Positions 36,021-46,429 of a stretch of 64,000 bases of DNA are shown here, one piece after another. The first letter of the stretch is position 1. Every line of letters starts with the position of its first letter. The notes below the pieces were generated by a model. It was given only the letters and a program-made list of their open reading frames with translations, was not told the origin of the DNA and ran no database searches. The stretch is from positions 72,335 to 136,334 of the forward strand of contig DATCHW010000024.1 of NCBI GenBank assembly GCA_036508135.1, written 5' to 3'. Source of the DNA: DATCHW01 sp036508135. GTDB lineage: Bacteria > Bacteroidota > Ignavibacteria > Tepidaquicellales > Tepidaquicellaceae. A program made the position numbers and the translations under genes.

Positions 36021-37766
36021 TCAATCGAGAACCTTAAGGTCTTTTATCTTTAATTTATATGATTCTATATCATTCCATACGCTTTTTTCAACAGTAAAAC
36101 AAATATCACAAATTGCTCCTTTTACAATCTTATCTTTGTATTCCGGTGATGAAAAGAAAACTGCATCTAATATCTTATGAGATTTTCCTTGTTTTAATCT
36201 GAATATATGCGTATCACTTTTTGCATATCTAACTTCCCCTACGACCTGAACATTAGTTGCCATAAAAACCGGAGGCATGTTGCCCGGTCCAAAGGGTTCA
36301 AAGAAAGAAAGTATCTTTTTCATCTTAGGCGTTAATTCATCAAGTTCAATTTCCGAATCAATTTCTATTTCCGGCTGCAAATGCTGCTTTAATATTTCAT
36401 CATATGCGATTTCGTTGAACTCCTTCCGGAATTCATCTATATTTTCAAGTTCAATTTCAAGTCCGGCTGCGTGATAATGTCCGCCGAATTGTATTAACAA
36501 TCTCTCACATCTTTTCAACGCTTCATATATGTTAAATCCATTTATACTTCGGGCACTGCCTTTTGCAACTCCTTTTACAGTTGTCAGAACTATTGCCGGT
36601 TTATTATATTTTTCTACAAGCCTGGCTGCAACAATCCCTATTACACCGGAATGCCAATCTCCATTATGTAAAACGATTGACTGATTGTGGCCATTTGTGT
36701 TTGAAGACTCATATATTTGGAAAGCTTCTTCGGTAATACTTTTATCAAACTCTCTTCTTTTAACATTCTCATCGTTCAAAGTTTGAGCCAGTTCTTCCTG
36801 TTTTTCAGGATCTGTACTTGTCAGTAATTCGACTGCTCTTTTAGCATCACCAAGTCTTCCCACTGCATTTATTCTTGGAGCAAGTGAAAATACAATATTT
36901 GTTGTATTAATTTTCCCGATTTTCAGACCGGCAAATTCAATGAGTGTTTTAAAAGAAGGTCTCGGTTTATCATTAATCATTTTCAAACCCTCCTGGACGA
37001 AAATTCTGTTTTCATCAGTTATTGGAACGATGTCAGATGAAGTAGCAACAGCGACAAAGTCAAGAAGGGATTTTGCAAACGCTTTCTGATTTAATTTAGA
37101 ACAAACTGCCTGAACCAGTTTAAACGCAACCCCTGTACCGCATAGAGCTTTATACGGATATTCGCAATCTTTTCTTAGCGGATCAAGCACTGCAATTGCC
37201 TGTGGAATATTTTCAGGCGGCTGATGATGGTCGCAAATTATAAATTCGATACCGACAGTTTTTGCATATTCTACTTTATCGGTAGCAGTAATACCGCAAT
37301 CAACGGAAATTATCAATTTAATATTTTCCTGTTTCGCCAAATCGATTGCCTGTTCAGAAATTCCATAACCTTCTTCGATTCTATTGGGAATGTAAATGAA
37401 AGAATCGATTGAGAAATTTTTAAGGAAAAGATACAGCATAGAGGCACCGCAGGTACCATCAACATCATAATCTCCGACTATCATTACACGATCTTTATCT
37501 TTTATCACTTTCAGAAGTCTATCGCAAGCAATATCGCAATCTTTCATTAGGAAAGGATTATAAGCTCGTTCGTATGTCGGCTTGAAAAATTTAATTACTT
37601 TTTGATAATCCGTAACACCTCTTGAATAGAGGAGTTTAATAATTAAGTCAGGAAGTTGAACTTTTGTCCTGAGATCCCGCATTTCAGATACGAAAGTATC
37701 ATATTCACGGTCTTGTATTATTCCGTTTTCCGGGAATAACTTTTTGAGTTTCCAGATTTTTTTCAA
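36021..37766 (-). CDS. recJ: single-strand DNA exonuclease RecJ
   Basis: 581 residues. The DHH-family active site is visible: VGDYDVDGTCGASML (motif I), DHHQPP (motif III), and GGHYHAAGLEIE (DHHA1). RecJ degrades 5' single strands in recombination and mismatch repair. Its start lies 22 bases from a tRNA-Leu gene on the same strand, so the two may share a transcript. Confidence 0.94.
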   Translation of the reverse strand: MKKIWKLKKLFPENGIIQDREYDTFVSEMRDLRTKVQLPDLIIKLLYSRGVTDYQKVIKFFKPTYERAYNPFLMKDCDIACDRLLKVIKDKDRVMIVGDYDVDGTCGASMLYLFLKNFSIDSFIYIPNRIEEGYGISEQAIDLAKQENIKLIISVDCGITATDKVEYAKTVGIEFIICDHHQPPENIPQAIAVLDPLRKDCEYPYKALCGTGVAFKLVQAVCSKLNQKAFAKSLLDFVAVATSSDIVPITDENRIFVQEGLKMINDKPRPSFKTLIEFAGLKIGKINTTNIVFSLAPRINAVGRLGDAKRAVELLTSTDPEKQEELAQTLNDENVKRREFDKSITEEAFQIYESSNTNGHNQSIVLHNGDWHSGVIGIVAARLVEKYNKPAIVLTTVKGVAKGSARSINGFNIYEALKRCERLLIQFGGHYHAAGLEIELENIDEFRKEFNEIAYDEILKQHLQPEIEIDSEIELDELTPKMKKILSFFEPFGPGNMPPVFMATNVQVVGEVRYAKSDTHIFRLKQGKSHKILDAVFFSSPEYKDKIVKGAICDICFTVEKSVWNDIESYKLKIKDLKVLD

Positions 37767-37788
37767 TTCTCATATATTTTGTTTTTTG

Positions 37789-37872
37789 TGCTCAAAGGGG
37801 GACTCGAACCCCCACCTTAAATCTAAGACTGCACCCTGAATGCAGCGCGTCTACCAGTTCCGCCATTTGAGC
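37789..37872 (-). tRNA. tRNA-Leu (CAG anticodon)
   Basis: The minus-strand sequence folds as a class II tRNA. The acceptor is GCTCAAA/TTTGAGC with A as discriminator, the D arm is of TGGTAGACGCGC type, the anticodon stem is CTGCA/TGCAG with loop TTCAGGG (anticodon CAG), the variable arm is long, and the T arm has GTTCGAG. CCA is not encoded. Confidence 0.94.
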
Positions 37873-38129
37873 TGATTTTTTGAAAAATACCAAATTGGAG
37901 ATGAAATATCAATGAACAATAAAAGGTGAAAAAAACAATAAAATATCATAAATAAATTCATTTTGAAGAAATTTTCCCTCTTTTTAAAAAATCGAGGAAA
38001 AAAGCTCTTGTTGGCAATTAATGTAAAGAGCTGGAGTATAAAATAGTTTGCCAACCCGAATATGAGTAGCATCAATGACTTGCCCTTTTAAATTTTATTT
38101 TACTTAAATCTTTTATAACTTGCACTTAT

Positions 38130-38888
38130 ATGATAGAAGTAAAAGATCTTACTAAAAAATATTCCGATGAAATTACAGCTTTAAATAATATCACATTCGG
38201 AATTTCCGAAGGGGAAATTTGCGGTTATATCGGAGTGAATGGTGCAGGAAAATCTACCACTGTCAAAATTCTAACCGGTGCACTTAATTTCGATACTGGT
38301 GAGGTCAGAGTATGCGGTTTGAAAATGCCAGAGGATGGAATTGAAATTAAAAAAATTATTGGATACGTCCCTGAATCTGCTAATATCTTTAACTCACTCA
38401 AGGTGAAAGAGTACTTTGAGTTTATAGGTGATGTGCATAATTTATCCGCTGATATATTAAATAAACGAATAGACTATTTTTCCGGACTGTTTGATTTTTC
38501 GCAATATCTGAAAGAATCAATCGGAATCCTTTCGAAGGGGAACAGGCAAAAAGTTTTAATAACTTCTGCGTTACTTCACAACCCAAAAGTGATATTTCTG
38601 GATGAGCCGTTAAACGGACTGGATGCTAACTCAATTATAATATTTCAGGATGTGATGAGTAAACTTGCTGATAATGGAAGAACAGTATTTTATTGCTCTC
38701 ATCTTTTAGATCTGATAGAAAAAATATCAACCAAAATAATAATTATAGAGAAAGGAATCATTAAGCTTAACAAAACATCTGATGAGCTGAAAAATTCCGA
38801 AGATTATACAAGCCTTGAAAATCTATTCAGGGGTATGTATTCAGAAAATACAGTAAGAAAATTTTCTTATGCGGAAGCTTTTTCTTAA
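38130..38888 (+). CDS. ABC transporter ATPase
   Basis: 252 residues: Walker A GVNGAGKST, a slightly altered signature LSKGNRQKV, and Walker B VIFLDEPLNGLD. It resembles ATPases of ABC-2 type exporters. No permease gene lies near it; instead it overlaps the next, barrel-like gene by 20 bases. Confidence 0.88.
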   Translation: MIEVKDLTKKYSDEITALNNITFGISEGEICGYIGVNGAGKSTTVKILTGALNFDTGEVRVCGLKMPEDGIEIKKIIGYVPESANIFNSLKVKEYFEFIGDVHNLSADILNKRIDYFSGLFDFSQYLKESIGILSKGNRQKVLITSALLHNPKVIFLDEPLNGLDANSIIIFQDVMSKLADNGRTVFYCSHLLDLIEKISTKIIIIEKGIIKLNKTSDELKNSEDYTSLENLFRGMYSENTVRKFSYAEAFS

Positions 38889-40767
38889 AATTTTACTGAT
38901 CCATTTCAGTAGTGCGTTATGCTTTTCGCAGACTGTTGTATCATTGAACGACTCTACTAATTACCTGCTTACAAATTTCGAAAATAATGTTAATAATGCA
39001 TTACTGAAGACGAATCTTAAATATGAAAAAAAAATTAAAAATATTTATTTATTATTCTCCGGGAATTATTATTCTGACGTAACTAAACTTAACGAAAATT
39101 ATGCGAAAGATATGTCTGATTTAGATCTTTCACTAAACTATTCTTTGAAGAAAAATGCCGGGATCGGGCTTGGAGTGCATACAAAAAATTTATCGGATAA
39201 CAGAAACATTGAATTAAATAAAAAGAGTTATGATTATTTGTATGCAAATTTTGATTACTATCCTTTGACCGGATTGTATGTTAATTCAAAACTTGGATAT
39301 AAATCTGATGATCAAATTGGGGAACGGAATACAGGATTCAGCGGTAGTGTAATTGGTGAAGTTCAGAATTTGAATATAAAAGATTATATTTCAAACGGAA
39401 AACTGAATCTTATGTATGAAAACCTTAGCCCTAAAGTGAATCATAACTATGAAGTTTATACATCTCTTCTAAAAACATTTTCCGGCAAATCGCAGAATTT
39501 TGCCGAGATAAAGGCATTCAATAATAAATATGAGTCTTATATTCCTGCTACTCAAAGTGTAATAAATGAATTTAATACAAGAAACAATATACAGGGGCGG
39601 ACCGAAAACTATTTTAATGCGGAAGACAGGTTAAGCTATTATTTTACTAAGTCACTGAAAGCAGTAATAACGGGACTTTACAGAACCAGGAACGTGTATA
39701 CTGAGTACCGTTACAAAACGAATTCATCAAGTATATTATTTGATAATATTTATGACACGAAAATAAATGAAAATTATCTTGTTGCTTCAGGAAAACTCGA
39801 TTTTGATATTAAAAATTTCTTTTCATCGGTTAACCTTACTTATACAGAAAGGTCAGAAAACCACAACCTGATTAATAGTGAAAATTTATTACCCGTGCAG
39901 ATAAGGGATCTTGAGAAAACAGAAAAGAACAAGAATAGTAGCAGCCGTTATACAACATTATTTATCGAAGCGTATTTCAGAATATCAAATACAAATTACC
40001 TAAGGTTTTATAATACTTCTTCCATATTAAGATATGATACTGACAGTAAAGAGAACTTTGACGACAGGGATGAAGCAACATTTATATATTCGCTTTCACA
40101 TATTTATGATAATCTTAGGAATTTTTCAATAGAAACAACTTTCGATATGAATGTATCCAAAACTCAATATATTTTTAAAGAAAAGAGTTCTAACAATAAT
40201 AAAAATAATATTTATAAACTTACATCAAGAAGCTATTTCGCTCCTTGCCGGCAGCTTGTTACGAAAAATCAAATTCAGGTGCTCGCAAATTATACCATAT
40301 ATGATTTTGAAGATGTTATATCTCAAATACAGAGTTTTTCATTCCGGCAATTAAGTCTGAGGGATTCAATCAATTTTAATCTGACGAGAAGAATAGAACT
40401 TGAATTCATTAATGATTTAAAATTCTATGAGCAAGGTGAATTCAGAGAGAAAGAATTTTCAGTCAGACCATTGATGTATTATGACGAAAAAAAATTAAGT
40501 TCACAAATAAGTTATTTATTTTATGATTTTTTAAATTTATCTTTAGGTTACAGGTATTTTATTCAAAAACAGTATGAATTTAATAACGGTGAAAAGAATC
40601 TGAAAAGAACTATTAAAAGTTACGGACCTTATGCAAGACTGGCATTATATTTAGATAAATATTCAAGTATAAATATAGTCGCAAGCAGGGATATAACATC
40701 CTCTAATCTTAGTTCATTCAGTAATAACTCTGACAATTTATTTATTTATGTTCTCTGGTATTGGTAA
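38869..40767 (+). CDS. outer-membrane beta-barrel-like protein of unknown function
   Basis: 632 residues. A signal peptide (cleavage likely near the CFSQ segment at about residue 21) is followed by many alternating aromatic/polar strands and a C-terminal aromatic end (YVLWYW). This is typical of an outer-membrane barrel. No specific family is recognised. It overlaps the ABC ATPase gene by 20 bases and precedes an RsbW-like kinase gene. Confidence 0.7.
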   Translation: MRKLFLKILLIHFSSALCFSQTVVSLNDSTNYLLTNFENNVNNALLKTNLKYEKKIKNIYLLFSGNYYSDVTKLNENYAKDMSDLDLSLNYSLKKNAGIGLGVHTKNLSDNRNIELNKKSYDYLYANFDYYPLTGLYVNSKLGYKSDDQIGERNTGFSGSVIGEVQNLNIKDYISNGKLNLMYENLSPKVNHNYEVYTSLLKTFSGKSQNFAEIKAFNNKYESYIPATQSVINEFNTRNNIQGRTENYFNAEDRLSYYFTKSLKAVITGLYRTRNVYTEYRYKTNSSSILFDNIYDTKINENYLVASGKLDFDIKNFFSSVNLTYTERSENHNLINSENLLPVQIRDLEKTEKNKNSSSRYTTLFIEAYFRISNTNYLRFYNTSSILRYDTDSKENFDDRDEATFIYSLSHIYDNLRNFSIETTFDMNVSKTQYIFKEKSSNNNKNNIYKLTSRSYFAPCRQLVTKNQIQVLANYTIYDFEDVISQIQSFSFRQLSLRDSINFNLTRRIELEFINDLKFYEQGEFREKEFSVRPLMYYDEKKLSSQISYLFYDFLNLSLGYRYFIQKQYEFNNGEKNLKRTIKSYGPYARLALYLDKYSSINIVASRDITSSNLSSFSNNSDNLFIYVLWYW

Positions 40768-40783
40768 CTAAAAACAAATTAAA

Positions 40784-41188
40784 TTGAAAGAATATAATTT
40801 AAATATTAAGCAAAGATCCGAGATATCAATCGTTGAAGATATTCTTCACAAAATTAACAAAGAATTCCTGTTAGGTGAAGAAAAATTCGTTAATTTATTG
40901 ATTGCAGTTACTGAAGCGGTGATAAATGCTGTTGTTCACGGGAATAAGAATAATCCTGGAAAACAAGTTTATTTGAATTTACAGTATGATGATAAAGAGA
41001 TAACAGTGAAAATAAAAGATGAGGGTGAAGGATTTGATCCAAAAAAAATACCTGATCCAACTTCTAATGAGAATCTTTTCAAAGAATCGGGAAGGGGAAT
41101 TTTTATCATCAGGTCTTTGGTGGATAAATTCGAATTTAAAACAGATAAATCAGGGTCTGAACTTATTTTAACTATGTATAAGAAATAA
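40784..41188 (+). CDS. RsbW-like anti-sigma serine kinase (HATPase)
   Basis: 134 residues from a TTG start. It shows a small GHKL ATPase fold: AVTEAVINAVVHGN (N box), DEGEGFDP (G1 box), and GRGIFIIRSLVD (G2 box). Such proteins bind and inactivate sigma factors or act as regulators of stress. No anti-anti-sigma gene lies nearby. A terminator follows at 41214. Confidence 0.85.
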   Translation: MKEYNLNIKQRSEISIVEDILHKINKEFLLGEEKFVNLLIAVTEAVINAVVHGNKNNPGKQVYLNLQYDDKEITVKIKDEGEGFDPKKIPDPTSNENLFKESGRGIFIIRSLVDKFEFKTDKSGSELILTMYKK

Positions 41189-41213
41189 TTACATCCGGAA
41201 AATTTATCGATTG

Positions 41214-41245
41214 AAAAAAGGGAAACTCTTACGGGTTTCCCTTTT
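41214..41245. terminator. bidirectional terminator between the RsbW-like gene and mdh
   Basis: An 11-bp stem aaaagggaaac/gtttccctttt (41216-41226 and 41235-41245) with an 8-base loop has A-rich and T-rich flanks on both sides. The genes on either side converge here. Confidence 0.85.
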
Positions 41246-41268
41246 CATTAATAATTATATAATATTTT

Positions 41269-42198
41269 TTATTTTTTTTTATCGAGATTTTTAAGAAGAT
41301 TTTTGACATCCTCTGCTGATTTATCGAAAGCATCAGTTTCTTCCTTTGTAAGTCTTATTGGTACTATCTCTTCCATTCCGTTGCGTCCAATTTTAACCGG
41401 TACACCCAAGCAAACATCGCTGTGACCATATTCTCCTTGCAAATAAACGCAGCAGGACATAATCCTGTGTCTGTTATTCACAATAGCGTCAATCATTTGC
41501 ACTACAGATGCCGCTGGAGCATAAAAAGCACTTCCGGTTTTGAGATATTTTACTATCTCGGCACCACCGTTTCTCGTTCTTTCAATCAATGATTCAAGTC
41601 TATCCTTAGGAAGCAAATCAGCTAATGGAATACCTGATACTGTCGAATATCTTACGAGAGGTACCATTGAATCGCCATGACCGCCTAATACTAATGCACT
41701 TATATTTTCTATGGATACATTGAGTTCCATACAAATAAATGTTTTAAACCTTGCAGTATCAAGCACGCCGGACATTCCGATTACTTTATTCCTGGGAAAA
41801 TGACTTGCTACAAATGATACGTACGTCATAACATCGAGCGGATTGCTTACTACGATGATTATGCTGTTAGGAGAATACTTAACAATTTCTTTTGTAGCAT
41901 TGCTAACAACGTCTGAATTAATGGCAATCAGATCATCTCTGGACATTCCGGATTTTCTTGGAACACCGGCAGTGATAACAACGATGTCGGAATTTGCGGT
42001 GGGCTCATAAGTATTAAAACCATATATTTTTGTATCGGAATATTGAATTGCTGCCGATTGATAAATATCAAGAGCTTTACCCTGAGGTACGCCTTCTACA
42101 ACATCGAGAAGTATTACATCATTTGCGAGATACCTGTCGACAATTATCTGAGCTGTGGTTGCTCCCACATTTCCTGCACCTACGATTGAAATTTTCAT
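41269..42198 (-). CDS. mdh: malate dehydrogenase
   Basis: 309 residues. NAD-binding GAGNVGATTAQ, catalytic DDLIAINSDVV and SNPLDVMTY, the GVLDTARF loop, and the active-site histidine in LGGHGDSMVPL all fit malate/lactate dehydrogenases. The loop wording favours malate. It interconverts malate and oxaloacetate in the TCA cycle. Confidence 0.92.
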   Translation of the reverse strand: MKISIVGAGNVGATTAQIIVDRYLANDVILLDVVEGVPQGKALDIYQSAAIQYSDTKIYGFNTYEPTANSDIVVITAGVPRKSGMSRDDLIAINSDVVSNATKEIVKYSPNSIIIVVSNPLDVMTYVSFVASHFPRNKVIGMSGVLDTARFKTFICMELNVSIENISALVLGGHGDSMVPLVRYSTVSGIPLADLLPKDRLESLIERTRNGGAEIVKYLKTGSAFYAPAASVVQMIDAIVNNRHRIMSCCVYLQGEYGHSDVCLGVPVKIGRNGMEEIVPIRLTKEETDAFDKSAEDVKNLLKNLDKKK

Positions 42199-42239
42199 TT
42201 TGATTAACTTTATTTTATAAAAAAGTTTTTAAAACAAAA

Positions 42240-42494
42240 TTAAGCATTAGGTAATACGTTGACCTTTTTCTTGTTGTTTTTATCGCTGAATTTTACAACA
42301 CCGTCTATCAATGAAAATATAGTATAATCTTTGCCTAATCCAACATTATTACCCGGTAAAAATTTTGTACCTTTTTGTCTGATAATGATGCTACCAGCTG
42401 TAACAACTTCTCCGCCAAATTTTTTAACTCCAAGTCTCTGTGATTGTGAATCGCGTCCGTTTTTTGAACTTCCTAATCCTTTTTTATGTGCCAT
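42240..42494 (-). CDS. rpmA: 50S ribosomal protein L27
   Basis: 84 residues. It shows the L27 head MAHKKGLGSSKNGRDS and the AGSIIIRQKGTKF block. The protein does not need the cleaved N-terminal extension found in Firmicutes. It follows rplU by 39 bases, the usual order. Confidence 0.96.
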   Translation of the reverse strand: MAHKKGLGSSKNGRDSQSQRLGVKKFGGEVVTAGSIIIRQKGTKFLPGNNVGLGKDYTIFSLIDGVVKFSDKNNKKKVNVLPNA

Positions 42495-42533
42495 TAATAA
42501 TTCTCCTTAAAATTATTTTCTTTTAAAACTCTA

Positions 42534-42842
42534 TTAATTGATTTTATCAATCTGAATCTCTGTATATTGCTGTTTGTGACCATTTCTCACTCTGTAACCT
42601 TTTCTTTTCTTCTTCTTGAATACGATGACTTTTTCATCTTTTACGTGAGAAAGAACTGTCGCCTCGATTTTTATACTCAATTTCGGTGCACCGATTTCAA
42701 AAGTGCTGCCATCGGCAGAATACATTAATACATTATCAAAAGTAACTTTCGAACCTATATCTTCTTTTAGCTTCGGTACAAATAACTTGTTAGATTCCGC
42801 TATTTTGTATTGTACACCTTTTATATTAACAATTGCAAACAT
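42534..42842 (-). CDS. rplU: 50S ribosomal protein L21
   Basis: 102 residues; the start MFAIVNIKGVQYKI and the KKKKRKGYRVRNGHKQQYTEI end are characteristic of L21. Its upstream region (42843-43082, about 240 bases) is divergent with the next gene and should carry both promoters; I see no further gene there. Confidence 0.96.
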   Translation of the reverse strand: MFAIVNIKGVQYKIAESNKLFVPKLKEDIGSKVTFDNVLMYSADGSTFEIGAPKLSIKIEATVLSHVKDEKVIVFKKKKRKGYRVRNGHKQQYTEIQIDKIN

Positions 42843-43082
42843 TTTTAATAAAATTATTTAGTTTACTCAAAAATTTTCTATAACACTAAATATAAAAAAT
42901 ATTATGTTAAATTAAAAACCAATTTTTAATATATCCTTATTGAAAATAGGATAGTAATTTATAAATAATCAAAATTAATATTTTTACATTTAATACCACA
43001 TTTATAACCCGTATCTTTCAATGAAAACAAATTATTTTGAATCTAAATTCAATGAAAATATTATCAAATTCGAAGGAAACAA

Positions 43083-45158
43083 ATGCAAAGAATCACTCAT
43101 CACCCTATTCTTAAGATAAATAATCAATCAAAAACAGTAAAATTTAAATTTAACGGGGAAGAAATTACCGGCTTTGAAAATGAACCTGTGTCATCAGCAC
43201 TTATTGCAAATGGTGTAAAAGAATTTTCGATACACAAAATACAAGATGCTCCTCAGGGTATTTTCTGTGCAAATGGTCAGTGTTCACATTGCACTCTAAT
43301 AATTGACGGGAAACCCGTAAAATCCTGTATTACTGCACTGAAAGAAGGAATGGATGTAAAGAAGTTAATACACTTTCCGGATTTACCAATAGATAACAGG
43401 GAATTCACAGATTTTAATCTGCAAAATCTGAATTGCGATATACTGGTAATAGGGGGTGGACCTTCGGGTCTGACAGCAGCAATCGAATTAGCGAAACTAG
43501 GTTCAAAAATAATACTTGTGGATGATAAGGATAAACTCGGAGGGAAGTTGCTTTTACAAACTCACAAATTCTTTGGTTCCATTGAAGATTGCTATGCAGG
43601 AAAAAGAGGGATTGAAATTGCGGAAATCCTTGAAAAAGAACTTCGAAGCTATCCTAATGTGCAAGTATTCACTAACTCTATGGTTGCTGCACTTTATAAA
43701 GACAAAAAGGTTGGAATATTTATAAACTTTGAAAATTATGCAATTGTTGATTTTGAGGGCTTGGTCATTTCTTCAGGAGCTAGAGAAAGGAATTTAATTT
43801 TTCCGGGTAACGATCTTCCCGGAGTATTTGGTGCCGGAGCATTTCAGACTCTGGTAAACAGGGATTTAATCAAATCATCTGACAGAGTATTTATTATCGG
43901 AAGCGGAAATGTGGGACTTATTGCCGCATACCATGCTTTACAGGCTGGAATAACTGCAGTAGGTATTGCTGACATCCTAAATGAAGTAACAGGCTACAAA
44001 GTTCATGCTGATAAAATAAAAAGAATGGGTGTACCGATATATCTAGGATATACTATTCTAACTGCTGAAGGAGATGGAAAAGTTGAAAGAATTACAATTG
44101 CTCAGGTCGATGAAGATTTTAATCCGGTTCTTGAAACGGCTAAAACATTTGAAGTTGATACTCTCCTTATGGCTGTAGGATTATCTTCAATAGACGAATT
44201 TTATAATACTGCAGTCCAATACGGTTTTAAAGCAGTCAAAACCGGCGATGCAGACGAAATTGCGGAAGCATCCTCTGCAATGTTCGGTGGCAGGGTAGCA
44301 GGTTTACAACTCGCAAAACTGCTTGGTTATAAAGTTGAAATCAATGGAAGTTTCTATGAAAAAGCGGAGATACTGAAATCAAAACCGGGAGAAGTATTTC
44401 AAATAGAGAAAAAAGAAATTTCCAATGAATATATGCCGCTATTTTATTGCAACCAGGAGATTCCTTGCAATCCCTGTGTGTCTGTGTGTCCATTCGATAC
44501 AATAAAATTGAATGACAATCTTGGTAATATAATGGACTTACCTGTATTTGACGGGAAATGTACTAAATGCGGGCAATGTATAGCTGTGTGCCCGGGTCTG
44601 GCAGTTACATTAGTGAAGAAATTATACGGAGAGTTTGCAGAAGTCGTATTGCCTCACGAATTCGAACCTACATTTTCTGCAAATGAATTTGTATCACTTA
44701 CCGATATTGATGGAAATTATCTTGAGAAAGGTGAGGTTATAAAAATTAATTATAGCAAAAGATATAAAACCTATTTAATTTCTTTCAAAGTACTGCTTGA
44801 AAATGCCCATAAAATTGCAGGTATAAGAGTTCAGGAACCTGAAAAAATAAAACCGCTTGATAAAGCGATCTTAAATTATTTGCCTGAAAATGGTATAGTT
44901 TGCAGATGTGAGAGAGTGACTGTTAAAGAAGTTGTAGATTTTATCGAAGAAAATAATATTCACGACGCAAATCAGTTGAAGCAGATTCGTGTAGGAATGG
45001 GTGCCTGCGGTTCAAGAACTTGTTCAGTACTATTACCCGGAGTATTTAAAATGGCTGGAATTGATTGGTTTGAAGTCGCTCCTTCAACTAAACGTCCACT
45101 GACGATTGAAATTCCAATGTGCGCTTTGGTTAACGAGAAAGGAAATGAGGTTAGATGA
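43083..45158 (+). CDS. FAD/Fe-S dehydrogenase alpha subunit (HcnA/B- or sarcosine oxidase alpha-like)
   Basis: 691 residues. An N-terminal 2Fe-2S ferredoxin-like domain has C62, C67, C70 and C82. A pyridine-nucleotide-disulfide oxidoreductase domain starts with GGGPSG (124-129). A 4Fe-4S module follows (CNPCVSVCPF and CTKCGQCIAVCPG), and a BFD-like Fe-S tail (CRCERVT, GMGACGSRTC) ends the chain. This arrangement occurs in the large subunit of two-subunit amine or opine-type oxidases and proline/sarcosine dehydrogenases. The substrate is unknown. The next gene overlaps by 4 bases and is the FAD partner. Confidence 0.88.
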   Translation: MQRITHHPILKINNQSKTVKFKFNGEEITGFENEPVSSALIANGVKEFSIHKIQDAPQGIFCANGQCSHCTLIIDGKPVKSCITALKEGMDVKKLIHFPDLPIDNREFTDFNLQNLNCDILVIGGGPSGLTAAIELAKLGSKIILVDDKDKLGGKLLLQTHKFFGSIEDCYAGKRGIEIAEILEKELRSYPNVQVFTNSMVAALYKDKKVGIFINFENYAIVDFEGLVISSGARERNLIFPGNDLPGVFGAGAFQTLVNRDLIKSSDRVFIIGSGNVGLIAAYHALQAGITAVGIADILNEVTGYKVHADKIKRMGVPIYLGYTILTAEGDGKVERITIAQVDEDFNPVLETAKTFEVDTLLMAVGLSSIDEFYNTAVQYGFKAVKTGDADEIAEASSAMFGGRVAGLQLAKLLGYKVEINGSFYEKAEILKSKPGEVFQIEKKEISNEYMPLFYCNQEIPCNPCVSVCPFDTIKLNDNLGNIMDLPVFDGKCTKCGQCIAVCPGLAVTLVKKLYGEFAEVVLPHEFEPTFSANEFVSLTDIDGNYLEKGEVIKINYSKRYKTYLISFKVLLENAHKIAGIRVQEPEKIKPLDKAILNYLPENGIVCRCERVTVKEVVDFIEENNIHDANQLKQIRVGMGACGSRTCSVLLPGVFKMAGIDWFEVAPSTKRPLTIEIPMCALVNEKGNEVR

Positions 45159-46303
45159 AGATTTTTGATGTTCTTATCATCGGTGCAGGGAGTATCGGTC
45201 TTCCGGTAAGTTTTTATTTAGCAAAAAAAGGATTAAATGTTGGTGTAGTTGAATCGCTTGCTTCCGAAGGAAGAGGACAAAACAGGGCTGCCATTGGAGG
45301 AATAAGGGCAACTTTTTCTGATCCTGCAAAGATTAAAATTTGTCAATATTCACTCGATTTGATAAAAAATATGAAGACGGAATATGGAAAAGATGTTGAT
45401 TGGGTTAAAGGTGGATATCTTTATCCGGCTTATGATATAGAAATTGAAAACTCCCTTAAAAATCTATTAGTTAAGCAAAAACAGTTCAACCTTAATATAG
45501 ATTGGATTTCAGCCCAAGATGTAAATGAAACAGTACCGGGAATCAATATGAATAAACTAAGAGGTGGTATATTCTCACCGGATGATGGGTCTGCTTCACC
45601 TATTAAGGTAGCAGGTGCATATTATTCACTTGCAAGAAAATATGGAGCAGAATTTTTCTTTAATGAAGTTGTACTGGAAACAAAAATTCTTAATGACAAA
45701 TCTTTCAGGATAAAAACTAATAAAAATGAATATAGTTCTAGATTTTTGATTAATGCTGCGGGAGCGGATGCTAATACGATAGGGAAAATGGTAGGACTTG
45801 AATTGCCTGTTATACCTGATTCACACGAAGCTGGAATAACAGAACCTGTAAATCCTTTTTTCTCACCGATGCTGGTAGATATTCGTGCGGATGCAGAATC
45901 TGCTAATTACTATTTTTATCAAAATAAAGAAGGACAATTAGTCTTTTGCATCACTCCGAGACCTCCGATAGCAGGGACGGATTGCGATAACACTTCAGTT
46001 TTTCTTCCTTTAGTAGTCAGGAGAATGCTTGAATTATATCCACGCCTCAGAAACATTAAAGTCCGTAGAACCTGGAGAGGGCTATATCCTATGACTCCGG
46101 ATGGATTTCCGATTGTAGGATTTACAAAAGAAGTTGAAAATTATTTTCTTGCTGTTGGTATGTGCGGTCAGGGTTTTATGATTGGTCCGGGACTTGGATT
46201 AATTATTTCGGAGATTATAGCTAATAATAGCACGGAGTATGATTTTATATTAGACCAGCTCACTCTTTACAGGAGCTTTGTCGGAAATGAAATATTAAAA
46301 TAA
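45155..46303 (+). CDS. FAD-dependent oxidoreductase beta subunit (DAO family)
   Basis: 382 residues. The FAD site GAGSIG (10-15) begins a D-amino-acid-oxidase-type fold, with GGIRATFSDPAKI and the GFMIGPGLG end near the flavin. It overlaps the alpha gene by 4 bases (ATGA). Together they are probably a membrane-linked heteromeric oxidase or dehydrogenase for a secondary amine such as proline, sarcosine or an opine; which one is not decidable here. Confidence 0.88.
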   Translation: MKIFDVLIIGAGSIGLPVSFYLAKKGLNVGVVESLASEGRGQNRAAIGGIRATFSDPAKIKICQYSLDLIKNMKTEYGKDVDWVKGGYLYPAYDIEIENSLKNLLVKQKQFNLNIDWISAQDVNETVPGINMNKLRGGIFSPDDGSASPIKVAGAYYSLARKYGAEFFFNEVVLETKILNDKSFRIKTNKNEYSSRFLINAAGADANTIGKMVGLELPVIPDSHEAGITEPVNPFFSPMLVDIRADAESANYYFYQNKEGQLVFCITPRPPIAGTDCDNTSVFLPLVVRRMLELYPRLRNIKVRRTWRGLYPMTPDGFPIVGFTKEVENYFLAVGMCGQGFMIGPGLGLIISEIIANNSTEYDFILDQLTLYRSFVGNEILK

Positions 46304-46429
46304 AATCTTTTAAAAAATTAAATTATTATCGATAAAACTTTTTACCTCTTTTTCAATGTTGGATTTTTTTAAATTTTATAACTATTTTCAAAATATTGTA
46401 TAAATTATAAATGCTAATTATATTGATTT

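Noticed and set aside
37851..38075. 74-residue hydrophobic frame on the minus strand
   Set aside because: It overlaps the tRNA-Leu gene and shows no ribosome-binding site. I see nothing else in 37873-38129.
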